Assembly: GCA_032718565.1 (NCBI GenBank)
Contig: JAVGVS010000827.1
Coordinates: 1-64,000 of the forward strand
DNA: 64,000 nt
Direction of reading: 5' to 3'
DNA from: Distichodus sexfasciatus
Lineage: Eukaryota; Chordata; Actinopteri; Characiformes; Distichodontidae
Both the position numbers and the translations under genes were made by a program. Numbering within the stretch: position 1 is the first letter of the stretch; each line of letters opens with the position of its first letter. The notes beneath the pieces were generated by a model. It saw nothing but the letters and a program-made list of their open reading frames with translations. It made no database searches and was not told the origin of the DNA. Shown in pieces: positions 47,623-60,300 of the stretch.

Positions 47623-47946
47623 GGGCGGCACGGTGGTGCGGTGGTTAGCACTGCCGCCTCACAGCGAGAAGGTCCTGCATTCGAACCTTTCATGCTCTCC
47701 CCGTGTTCGTGTGGGTTTCCTCCGGGGGCTCCAGTTTCCTCCTACAGACTGAAAACATGCAGCATAGGTTAATTGGCGACTCTAAATTGGCCCCGTTAGG
47801 TGTGAATGTGTGTGAGATTGTGTGAGTGCGTGTGCCCTGCGGGGTGTTGGCGCCTGCCTAGGGTCGGTCCCCGCCTTCCCAGGATAGGCTCCGGTCCCCC
47901 CCAGTTGGGATTAAGCAGTTCGGATAGTGAACGAATGAAAAAAAAA
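47623..47946 (+). repeat. SINE family B, full length, with 12-bp target duplications and A tail
   Basis: tRNA-like head gggcggcacggtggtgcggt with A-box-like tggttagc and B-box-like cctgcattcgaacc, then the fixed body (tcatgctctccccgtgttcg, gttaattggcgactctaaat, cgcctgcctagggtcgg) and an A-rich end. ATATGACGTCTG flanks it at 47,611-47,622 and 47,947-47,958, exact on both sides. This is retroposition by a LINE partner and fairly recent. Confidence 0.92.
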
Positions 47947-47958
47947 ATATGACGTCTG

Positions 47959-49025
47959 ATCAACGTGTTCATTTTGGATCGGTGTTATGGGATCGTTGAA
48001 TCGATGTATCAGCGTATCGTCACGGCCCTATAATCGTTGCTATTATCATCGTTAAGCCCGTAGCTTTGAACCGAAATATTAATATAAACATTATCACATC
48101 ATACATATTGACAAACAAGTGCAGAGATGTCAACTTTTAAACTGCGATAACACAAACTAGCGTGGGCCGTAGCTCAGGAATAAAAATGTCAAATAATATT
48201 TTTGTAACTGGATGTGACTGGAAGTGATCAATCACTGACTTCCTGAATCGTATTAAAATCGTATCGTAGCAGACTTTGTGACATCGCCAGACATTGAATC
48301 GCCGTCCGTTAAATCGATCTATGTGACGAAACTTCGATGCATTGTTACACCCTTACCCTCGATTCCCGAGACATGCCTTGACGTCAGCATCTATTGGTCG
48401 GAATCACCCTCGCGGGGTGTCCGTGGCGACGCTGCCGACGAGGAGCGGCCTCTTTTCGCGTTTTGCTATTTGCACGCTGGAGGGGGAGCAGCGCCTCATT
48501 TAAATCAGCGTACGATATCATCTCATATCAATCTCTGGCTGAAACCAGACTTAGCGATATCAGTAGACGTTGAATCGATATAATATCGCAGGTCTTCGCA
48601 GGCCGATTGTCCGTCCATCTGTTGGTGAGCGATCTCTCCTGAGGCTCCTCTTCTCCCCTTACTGCGTTTATACCCTCCATAAATAGCAAACACTATCGGC
48701 GTCGCTGTGTTCGCCCTGTGGACGTTGGACAGGACGCGGGGATCCGATTACTTCACCGGAGCATCCTATAAAAAGGTAACGAAACCAACAAGAAACGTAT
48801 GCGACTTGCAAGAGCAAGAAAGAGATCCCTATTAGAACGCCGGAGGCGGTAGAGCGGCGCGTGAAAAGCGAGCTCTGAGCCACGCCGAGGCCCCGGAGTT
48901 ATGCGCACAGCGGGAAGAATTTCACTCCCGCCGATGCCCGGTCGCTTTTATTCCTTTCATTTTTTACTCCGATCTTTTCCCAGCGGCTGCACCTAATCGC
49001 GGCTTTCGAGTTACTGGTGAAATCT
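47959..49025. other. Spacer with more ATCGAT-type fragments
   Basis: 48,230-48,350 and 48,505-48,600 repeat the words gtatcgtagcagactttgtg and gaatcgatataatatcg. The rest (48.6-49.0 kb) shows no recognised gene. Confidence 0.4.
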
Positions 49026-49612
49026 GTAAGCTTTAGGATAACGGTCAGGTTTAGACTTAGGTTGAGATTATGGTTAGGATGAGGATGAGTTTATGGTAGA
49101 GTTTAGGATTAAGATTAGATTCCAGTCAGGTTTAGGGTTTGAGTGAAATTATGGCTAGTTTTAGATATTTAGGACTAGGAGGAGTTTAGGGTTAGGGTGA
49201 GCTTATGGTAAAGTTTAGGATTAGAATTAAATGCTGGTGAGGTTTAGGATGAGAAGATGGTAGAGTTTAGGATTAGAATTAGGTTCTGCTCAGATTTAGG
49301 ATTAGGATGAGGGTATGGGCAGGTTTAGAACTGGGTTCAGGTCATGGTTAGGATGACGATGAGTTTATGGCAAAGTTTAGGATTAGGGTTTAGGGTTTAA
49401 GTGAGATTATGACTAGTTTTAGGACTAGGATGAGATTATGGTTAGGTGTAAGGTTAAATTAAATGATTGTTAAACTGAGTAACATTATCAGGATAAGGTT
49501 CAGTTAGGGCATAGGGTGATGTAATGGTTAAATTTAAGATTGGAATGAGATTATATTTTAAGATTAGGGCTAGAATTAGACCTTGGTCACATTTAGGATT
49601 ATATTATGTGTG
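49026..49612. repeat. Degenerate TTAGG-like minisatellite, block 1
   Basis: Repeats of ggtttaggattaggatgaga and ttatggttaggtttagg with many changes. Word content resembles vertebrate telomeric TTAGGG but the true unit is about 29 bp. Confidence 0.8.
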
Positions 49613-50746
49613 TATATTTGTATGTGGGAGCGAGAGCGAATGGAAGAGTGAGGTTCATTGTAAAACACATTGTAAAAAAATTCTAATTTAACATTTACAT
49701 GCGTTATATTATTTTACACAATATCACAATTTCCCAAATCTTAAATAACAAAGAGGCACGAGTCCATGTCTTTATTGCGGAATGTCTCTTTTTACTATCA
49801 GGCAAAACTGTTAATTTGTTGATATTGATCATTTACAATAATGTGTAAATTTACAGAAAGAAAAGGGAACTGTACATGTGATTGAGAGAGAACGTGTAAT
49901 ATAACAGAAGAAATACAGGCACCAAACTGCTGATACATTTTCCGTAATTTTACGGATAGTTTTTACAGTGTGCTCAGTATTTTCATTGTTTATTTTTACA
50001 AGCGATGCTGTAACAGGTGAACTGAGAACTGAATGTCCAAGTAGTCTGCTTTTTCGGCATTTGTTTCCGTCCCCGGCGTGGTTTTTCCAGCGAGAATCAG
50101 GAACGTGTGAATGGCAGTTGCTAAGGAGAAGAGCGATTTTATGATCCCGACTCTAGCGGCGTGAGATATTTCCACCTCCCACAGACAGTACGTGGGAATA
50201 AAGTCGAAGCGCACAAATTTATTCCCAAAAAGGCAAACGCCAGCTGCTGAAATAACGGAATAAATAAAAAGCGGGACGTGTCTGAAATCATACGAGGAGA
50301 AGTAATCCATGCATGCGTTTTTATCTTTTTATACAAATCTGCTGTACGTGTAGAGAGCGGGACAGCAGAGCTGTAGCAACATCTCCACCTACTGGCAGAA
50401 ACACAAAACCCTGACCGAATAAAATGACCAGAGCACAGTAAGAAATGGCATTCGTGTGACCTTGTGGCTGTGAAATCCGTCCGACTCAGGGTGACATTTC
50501 AGGGAAGAAAATCTGGCCTCGTGAGATCAGACCTTATTCAAAATGTACGTCTAATTAGAATAAAACGGGAGCAGTTCATATGTAAAAAATGTACATCTCT
50601 TAAAAAAGAACACGCTTCGTATTACAAGTAAAATAGACGAATGGAATATTAGGGATTAATAATCATGTTTAAATTCTGTGTTTAAATATCTGATAACACA
50701 GCACTGAGAGACTCCCTTTCTTTCTGATATTTTCTCTCTTACATCA
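49613..50746. other. Region downstream of rasgrp2
   Basis: This lies 3' of the rasgrp2 stop and probably includes its 3' UTR, though no poly(A) signal could be assigned. A 104-codon minus-strand frame at 49,996-50,310 has hydrophobic stretches but no recognised family. Confidence 0.4.
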
Positions 50747-50805
50747 TCAAAGGTGATCCTCAAACACTTCGTCCTGTAAATTCTCCCCAGGCTCCTCCAG
50801 GATCA
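50747..50805 (-). CDS. rasgrp2: rasgrp2 terminal exon with stop codon
   Basis: After acceptor ccgtctctcag the exon reads (V)ILEEPGENLQDEVFEDHL and a TGA stop. The phase (two bases completing a valine) fits the preceding exon exactly. The family C-terminus is EEEVQTVEDGVFDIHL, so the acidic run and the VFxxHL ending are conserved. The 3' UTR and poly(A) signal were not identified. Confidence 0.88.
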
Positions 50806-53800
50806 CTGAGAGACGGAGAGAGAGAAGGAGACGTGTGTGTGTGGTGATTAAAGTCTGGGTTGTGCTGAATAATATCATTACAGAAGGAGGTTAGCTGTAA
50901 ACGTATGATTTAATTATGAAGCCGTTACGAACTCCCAATCCCGACTTGCGCTGTTACTAGGATTAGAGTTTAGGATTAGAATCCAGAATACAGGCTGAGA
51001 ATTAGATTACAGTTAGATCTGGGGTTAAAACCAGGTTATGTCTAAATGCAGGATTATATCATTATTAGGTTTATTGTTAAATAATAAATAAATCTTCTTT
51101 TTATTTAAGAGGGCTGGGGTAAGATTGTGGCCAGGGTTAGGATTAGGATTAGAATTTTGGCTAGGTTTAAGATTAGGTTAAAATATGTAAGAGTTATGCT
51201 TGTTTTAGGATTAAGATGAGATTAAGGCTAAATTCAGGACTGTGTCATAAATAGGTTTAGGATTAAGATGAGATTATGGTCCAGTTACCAATTATGTCAT
51301 AAACAGGTTTAGGATTAAGATGGGATTATGGTTAAATATAGGATTGTGTCATAGATTTAGGGTTAGGATTAAGATGGCATTACAGTTCAGTTAAATTTAA
51401 GATAATGTTATGATTGGGTTAAGGTGTAGGATTAGATTATGGTTATGTTCAGGATTAGGATTTGATTATGGTTTAAATTTAGGATCAGTATAAGATAATA
51501 GTTAGGTTTAGTATGAGGATGAGATTATGGATACATATACTGTAGGTTTATACTGCGGTCATGTTAAGAATTATGATGAGATTATTATTAGAATGAAATT
51601 ATGGTTAGGTTTAGGTTTAAAATGAGATTATGGTTAGAACTAGGTTTAAAATTTGATGATGAATTATTAGATTTAGAATTAGAATGAACTCATGGTTACA
51701 TTTTAGGATTAAATAATGTTTATGTTTAGATTTAGGATGAGATTATGGTATGTTTATGCTTCAGTTTAGGATTAAGTTTTGGTTTTTGGTTAAGTCTAGT
51801 GATATGTCAGACGATAATAAATGTCAAAGGAATATATTAGCAAAATCCTGATGTCACATTTACATGTGTGTGTGTTAGTGTGTGTGTGTGTGTGTGTGTG
51901 TGTACCAGTGCACTCGGGTGTGCTGTTGTGTCCAGCAGGAGGAGGGAAGCTGAGAGAGCGGCTGAAGTGTGGAATGGGGCTGTCAAGGCTGACGCTTTTC
52001 GCCCGCTTGCGACACTCGATGGCCAAACGACTGCGGCAGTCTTTATGACAGCTAACTCCACACACTGAGCGAGGGAGGGAGGGAGCGAGCGAGCGAGCGA
52101 GAGAAGGGGGAGGGAAAACAAGAAAGAGAAGTGGAGAAGGAGAGGGTGAGGTTGAGGTGAGAAAAAATTGCCACAAGCATTTCTTGTTGTGTTTCTTCAA
52201 CAGCAAAATTCTTACCTTTGCATTTGTATCTCTGCTTGTAAAATCCCCACATCTGGAGGAAAGCACGTATAGATGTTAATTATTTGGCATAAAAGCATTT
52301 TTATAAAAGTGTCATTTGCACTGGGCGCAGCTTTAAAGCGTGACACACGCAGGGTTATAAAGGCAGGCCGTGAAAACCTGAGGTTTGGGTGGTTGGCAAC
52401 AGGAAACATAAAGTCGGAAGTGGTGAAGACCAACACCCTCCTGCACCCTCCCACATCAACAACTCTCAGCACAACAACATCGTCTCCTCCTCGTCACCTT
52501 CAGGCTTCGGCTCGTTAACGAAACCTTCCCTTTCTCCACGTTGGAGGCAAGGTTTCAGTGCAGAGACAGGTCTCGACGTTGACCAGATAAAATACTTCTT
52601 GGATAATAAGACTGTTAGTAAATCCCAGTTTAATCCACATTAATGTAAACGGGTGGTTCTGACGTTGAAAATGCATTTAATGTGGGTGTCTATTTACGCA
52701 ATGCAGCCGCGTCGTCGGACAGATTGGTTTAAAACTCATTCAATTGGACTAAAACCTGACACTGTTGACATTCATTAAGCAACATTTCAAGTAACACTTT
52801 GGCCTGGGAGCAGCTCTGTGTCTTTGATACAGCAGGAACAGGATTAGATTTAGGGTTAGAATTAGATTACAGTTAGGTTTAGGATTAGGGTGACTGTATG
52901 TTTAGGTTTAGGATTACATTATGGTCAGGTTTAGGATTTGGATGAGATTACAGTTAAATTTAGGTTTAGGGTTAGGATGAGTTTATGGTCAGGTTTAGGG
53001 TTTAGGATTTGGGATGAGATTATGGCTGGTCTTAGTATTAGGATGAGATTATAGTTAGGATTAGGATGATGTTATGGTTAGGTTTAGGACTAGGATAAAA
53101 CTACAGTCAGGTTTAGGATCAAGATAAGATTATGGTTAGGATTAGGATGAGACTAAAGTTAAGATTAGGATTAGGATGAGTTTATGGTCAGGTTTAGGAT
53201 TTGGGTGAGATTATGGTTAGGATTAGAATGAGATTACAATTAAATTTAGGATTAGGATGAGATTATAGATAGGATTAAGATGAAATTACAGTTAAGATTA
53301 GCATTAGCATGAGATTAGGACTAGGTTGAGATTATTATTGTTCAGGATTAGGACTAGGTTGAGATCATGGTCAGGTTCAGGATTAGGGTCAAATTATGGT
53401 TTAGTTTATGGTTTATAGGTTTAGAGATTCAATTAGATTATGGCTAGTTGTAGAATTAGGATGAGATTATGGTTAGAGTTAGGGTTAAATTATGGTTAAA
53501 TTTAGTAATATTATTAGGATAAGCTTCAGTTTAGGATTAAATTATGGTTAGATTTAGGATCAGAATGAGATGAGTGTCCTTCCAGTGCATCATTTTCACC
53601 CAAGCGATTGCAATCAAACCATATTCCAGCCTAACTGAATGAGTTTAGGTCTGAGTAAAAATGTCCTTGATCAAAACTAGATTAAAACACAAAACAGAAA
53701 TCTGACTAAAACTAATATGCAATTTCGTATGAAGACGAAGGCTGCGTTCAAACTGACTCACGTTGCCCAGCCCTAATTCTTTCTCTGCTCTATTAATTTG

Positions 53801-56618
53801 TGTGTGTGTGTGTGTATGTGTTGTACTAACGATGCCCGAGCAGTGCTGGCAGGCGGTGGGCTTGATGCAGTTTGTGGCGGTAAACGTGTGTACGAAGCCC
53901 ATCTTGCAGTTGAGCGAGGCGCTGGCTTTGGTGAAGTACTCCATCATCTCCTCTCGGCTAATTTTGCCGTCCCTTCGGGGAGAAAAAGAGGGAGCAGAAA
54001 GAACGAATTAGTGCAGCGTGAGCTCCAACATTCCCAGACCGTGAGGGCAGTTAGGCCGGACTCGGTGCCTGACTCACCGGTTTTGGTCCAGATCGTCAAA
54101 CTTGCTGAGGTAGGGGAAGTTGTTCCTGATGGTCTCGAACTCTCGTTGGGAAATGTAGTCGTCCCCGTCCGTGTCGAAATTTTTAAACACAGACTGAAAC
54201 ATATATAAAGACCCTGATCCCTGCACTTAAGTAGATTCCTTAAAGAAAACAGCTTCAATAGAAGTTAAGAGGTCCTAGTTAGTAAGGCACTTGAGTCAGA
54301 TTTGAACAGTACTTATGTACTAAAAGAGACTGAAACCCATATTTAAGTAAAAGTAAAGAAACTGACTCAATAAAAGTCAATATGTGTTCCATTAGAGTAC
54401 CGCTTCAGTAAAAGTACTACAGTGTCTGAACTGAAACGTACTTAAGCTCTTAAAGTAAACATTTAAAGGAAATTCCTTCAGAAGCAGTTAAGTCTTCTAT
54501 TAGAAAACTATTTACATAAAAGTACTAAAGTATCTGATATGGACATAACTTAAGTACTAAAAGAGAGACTGAAACTCATACTTAAGTAAAAGTAATGATT
54601 TCTTAATGAAAGTCAAATTAAATTCTCCTTACTTTTAAAGAAAATGACTTGCATTAGAACACCACTTGAGAGGTACTAAAGCATCTGATATGAACCGTAC
54701 TTAGGTACTTTTAAATTACTTTCATATCAAATGAAAATCCTACTTAAGTAAAAGTAAAAATTCCTTACTTCTGAAGAAAATGACTACAGTAGTCTTCCAT
54801 TCGAACATCACTTGAGTAAAAGTGCTAAAGTATCTGATATGAACAGAACCTTAGCACTAAAAAGGAGACTGAAACTCATACTTAAGTAAGTTTTAAATCC
54901 AGTAAAAGTTAAAGGGTGCCCATTAGAACACCATTTGAGTAGAAGAATTACATTATCTGATATGAACAGCACTTAAGTACTAAGAGAGACTGAAACTTGA
55001 ACTTAATTCAAATAAAAGAAGGTCTTCCATTAGAAAACTAGAGTAAAAGTACTAAAGTATCAGATATGAACAGTACTTAAGTATTAAAAATAAAGACTGA
55101 AACTCATATATCATACTTAAGTGAAAAGCAGTGATCCTTTACAAAGAAAATGACTCCAGTAGAAGTTAAAAGTCTTCCATTAGAACACAACTTGAGGTAA
55201 ATATACTGAAGTATCTGATATGAACAGAGCTTAAGTACTAAAAGTGAGACTTAAACCCATAGTTAAGTAAAAGTAGAGATTCTGTTATTAAAAATTTAAC
55301 TCCAGTTAAAGATAAAAGTTGCTCATTAGAATACATGTATAAAGTATTAAAGTAAACAATATTTGACATGAACAGTACTGAGAGACTGCAAGTCATACTT
55401 AAGTAAAAGCAAAGATTCCTTACAAAGAAAATGACTCAAGTAGAAGGTAAAAGCCTTCCATTAGAACACAACTTGAGTATTTTGTTGGATTTCGAAGAAC
55501 GTTGTGAATGTGACAGAATTTGGTAAAAAGTATGCCATTATAACTGTAGTGAAGTAGAGAGTAAACGCTGCTCAAACGGACAACTCAGTCTGAGCAGAAA
55601 GTCCTCAAAATAAGACTTAACTACAGTTCTAAAGTACGGTTACTCCAGTACTGTTCTCCACAGCTGTTAAGTTGGAGTAGAAAGTAGTTATTAGGTAAAG
55701 AATGGAACAGCTCTTGTGCTTGTAAATGACACGTATACGAACAGAAAAATAACAATACCTCCACCATCTTCTCAATGTGCTTATTAATGATGGCAGGATC
55801 AGGCTTGGCTTTGACTGAAGACGCCCACTGCTCGATCAGAGGAGACTGCGGCTTACAGCTGGATGACTAATAAGCCGGGAACAGCAGAAAAAAACAATGG
55901 CGTTAATACGGGAGAAGAAAAAGAGACCCTGACGCTGATGGAGCGGAGTAAGTGACGGCTGTCTGGAGAGCGGAGAGCGTAATTGTGGCGTACGAGTCAA
56001 AGTTCTTAGCCGTAAGTTCAAAGTAAGTGGATTACACAATCCAAATCAGCACATTAACGTGTCACATTTGGGTGGTAAAGCTGGCGTCGGGGGCGTTCCG
56101 TCACCGCTCTCTGATTGCTGCTTTTGTGGAGACGGCGTTTTGGAGGGAGAGAGGGGGAAAAACACACTCACGGATAATCTCCGGCTGCGTGGTTCTCTCT
56201 GCAGGGAGAGCTGGTAGATTTCATCCTCCGAGTAGTACTGGTCCAGAGATACCTAAAGTCTCACACACACACACGCACAGCGGTTTTTAAAGTAGGCACT
56301 GGGATATTTGCGTTGTAGGAGAACAGACCCTACATGTGGAGGCAAAACAGATTATTTGTTTGTGGAAAACTGCATTTGGAAGTGCACTCTGACTGTGTGT
56401 GTATTTGATAAATAATTCTGCTCTGTGTAGATTACGTGTGTAGATCAACAGAGAGAACAGCTCTACACTGATGGTACAGCATTAAAATATGAACGGACGG
56501 ACGGATAGAAGAAAGGATAAATAGATAGACAGATGGACAGAAAGAAAGATAGATAGATAGATAAAAGGATGGATGGATGGATAAATAGATGGATGTATGG
56601 AAGGATGCACAGATAGAT

Positions 56619-56664
<46 letters not shown>

Positions 56665-56715
56665 ATGGATGGATGGATGGATGGATGGATGGATAAATAG
56701 ATAGACAGATGGACG

Positions 56716-56778
<63 letters not shown>

Positions 56779-56920
56779 GGATGGATGGATGGATGGACGG
56801 ACGGACGGACGGACGGACGGACGGACGGACAGACAGACAGACAGACAGACAGATAGACAGATAGATAGATAGGTAGATAGATAGATAGATGGATGGATAA
56901 ATAGATAGACGGATGGATGC

Positions 56921-56976
<56 letters not shown>

Positions 56977-56989
56977 CAGACAGATGGAC

Positions 56990-57044
<55 letters not shown>

Positions 57045-57162
57045 AGGATGGATGGATGGATAAATCGATATGACGGACGGATTTTGGATGGATGGATAGC
57101 TAGATAGATAGATAGATAGATAGATAGAAGGATGAATGGATGGATGGATGAATAAATAGACG

Positions 57163-57232
<70 letters not shown>

Positions 57233-57288
57233 AGGATGGATGGATGGATAAATAGATAGATGGATGGATGGATGGATGGATGGATAGC

Positions 57289-57344
<56 letters not shown>

Positions 57345-60300
57345 AGGATGGATGGATGAATAAATAGATAGACGGATGGATGGATGGATGGATGGATGGA
57401 TAGCTAGATAGCTAGGTAGATAGATAGATAGATAGGATGGATGGATGGATGACTCACGATGAGCAGGTTGAGGAGGTCGTGGTTGGCGCCGACAATGGAA
57501 GGCGCGTGTTTTGCAGCACCAGGTCAGCTCCTGCAGGATTTGCAGAGCTGCTGTTTTGGTCAGGCGACCTGGTCCTGTCCGCTGACCGGTTCAGTCAAGG
57601 CAGCGCACGGCGTATCAGGTCTTCAGGTGCACGCCCAGCACGTAAAGCGGCTCGAGCACTGGCGCAGAAGCGGCGATGTAGCGGTTGTAGTTACTGCACG
57701 ACGTTACCAGTATTCCAGCAGTCTGGCCCAACAGCTGTTAACACACGTTGTCAGGGCGGGCAGGGCGGGAGATCGACTTTCAACATCCTGAAACAGCATA
57801 AGATGAGGCGTCCTAATTGTTCCTGTCTGAAGCGACTGGATCTCGTGTCATGATAACTGAGTATCTCCACGACAGTGTTACTCGGAGACAATACTGGAGA
57901 CAGAAGGTGGAGCCTGGGGACGGTACCTTGCTCATGAGTTCTTCAGTGGTACCTTTTTACCGCCTGGGACTTGGCAACCTTCCACCATTGTAACAACTTT
58001 TCAATCATTAAGCACCACCAGCTGCCCCAGACAATAACTGTGCATCTGACTGGTTCATTTTTGCATAGATGGGATGAAGGATTTGAAAGAACTGACAGCC
58101 AGAGAAACAGGGCACATAGAAGGATGGATGGCGATGGGTAGATATAAATAACGATAGATTAACAGATGGAAACTGGTGGAAACCCGTAAGAAGGAATGAC
58201 ACACAGGTGGTTTATGCCCAGGCACTGCGCCAGATTACACGTGACGCCTCAAACAGGTTAAAAATGGATTGAAATCCAGCTGATGCGGCGCGTGGCGAAT
58301 GGGAGAAGGTGCTGTTCTGGCGCGGTGGGATTACATATGCGGATGCGAATGGGCGAAGAGGTTGCGGTTCATCTTTTGCCGCTGCCCACCAGCGCCTAAG
58401 TGTTCTTCAGCCTGAGATGGAACTGAAATACCAGACTGCACCACCGGCCTATCATGAAGTTCAGCAGCTGCAGTAACCTTCAACATTGACACACACACAC
58501 ACGCAATTATAGCGGCGGTTTGGTGTGGGCGATGGCAGTGGTTTTTGATGGTGGGTGGAGTGGTTTTTGATGGGTGGTGAGTGGGTTTGATGGGTGGGTG
58601 AGTGGGTTTGATGGTGGGTGGGTGGGTGGTTTGATGGTGGGTGGGTGGGTGTTGATGAATGGGTGGATGGATGGATCGTGAGTTAGGTAGATGGGTGGGT
58701 GGGTTGGTGTGTGATAGATGGATGGGTGGGTGACGGTGGGTGGGTTGATGGCTGGTGGCTGGATGGACAGGATGGATGGATGGATGGATGGTAGGTGGTC
58801 GGTGGGTGGGTTGATGGTTGCGGTTGGTGTGTGTAGACAGATGGATGGGTGGTGGGTGGACGGTGGTGGGGTTGATGGCTGGTGGGTTGGTGTAGATAGA
58901 TGATGGGTGGTGAGGACGGGTGGGTGGGGTTGATAGTTGCGGGGTTGATGGCTGGATGGTTGATGGACAGGAGGATGGATGGATGGGTGGTGGTGGACGT
59001 GTGGGTGGGTTGATGGCTGTGGGTTGATGACAGGGGATGGATGGGTGGTGGGTGGTCGCAGGGTTGATGGTTGGTGGTTGGTGTAGACAGAGGATGGGTG
59101 GTGGGTGGACGTGTGGGTGGGGTTGATGGCTGGGTGGGGTTGATGGCTGGTGGGTTGATGGACAGGGGATGGATGGATGGGTGGTGGGTGGACGGTGGGT
59201 GGGGTTGATGGCTGGGTGGGGTTGATGGCAGGGATGGATGGATGGGTGGTGGCCGGTGGGTGGGATGAGAAGGATGGTAGGGGTAACAGAAGATAGCCAT
59301 AAATATGATAGATAGACAGATAGCAGACGAGGATGATCGTGGTAGTGACCTGTGCGACGGTGATGAAGTCGGTGATGACGGTGGCTCTCTGCTGGGCCGA
59401 GCGCTCTACTCAGCACTACTATCTGACCCAGTGAGACGCTTGCTGAAGAGCTGCGATGAAGCGCTTCCAGCACTGGAGCCCTTCCACCGGTGGCAGCCAA
59501 GATCACGGTTGTAGAAGTCCTGAACTGGAATTACATCCATTTGCCACAACAGCCTACTCAAACTTGGCACCGCTGTGAACCTCGAGATCGGTTCACTGGT
59601 TGTGGTAACTGAGTGCTGTGTTTAATTCACTTTTTTAAACCAATTACAGTTCCAATTACTTCTAAAAACTGCAATCATAATGCAGTGAGATTACACTAGT
59701 ACCGTAAATAAACTGCAGAAGTTTGATCAGTAAGTAAAAATACAAAGGACCAGTTTCAATTAGAGTGGAAAAGTGGCTTTGGAGTCACATTCCTCACCAT
59801 AACACATGATAACAAAAAGCTTGTTTTAATCATAATTACTGGAGGTAATGATTTCTCACTCACAGAGCACAAAAAAATCTGAATAAAACGCCAGTCGTAA
59901 TATCTGCCTACAAAAGAGGTGAGCCAATAAAAACATAAAATGGAAGGAGGATGACAATTCTCACATTTTTAATAGACGTTCCTCCTTTCTCTCCTGTGCT
60001 ATGAGAAGTCTGAAATGATTACTGTATATAACGCCATGGTTCTTGTTGTTTCTAACGTCACTACTCCAGTGATTAAAGTTTTATTTGAGAGTGGCTTTGC
60101 TGCTTAATTTGGATCAACAGGATCCAGCGCTCTTGAGAACCTAGAATTAAAGGAGAACTCCGATTTCCAAAGCCCGCACGTAATCAAGCTCACACCTGGC
60201 GTTAAGACGCGATGAGTCACGATAATATTTTGACTTCCATCGCTCACGGAGAACAGGGAATCAAACCTGCAATTTTCAAGACAGCTTTCAAGTCAACAAC

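Noticed and set aside
50139..50336. Frame containing GRWKYLT, suggestive of AIG1/ADTRP
   Set aside because: Only seven residues match; the rest of the frame does not follow the family and a stop comes directly after.
49026..53575. Interstitial telomere repeats
   Set aside because: The words resemble TTAGGG but the real period is about 29 bp and exact TTAGGG tandem runs are absent.
58331..59506. 391-codon proline/histidine-rich open frame on the minus strand
   Set aside because: It is the G-rich minisatellite read through, with parts of two frameshifted rasgrp2 exons at its ends in mixed frames; it is not one protein.
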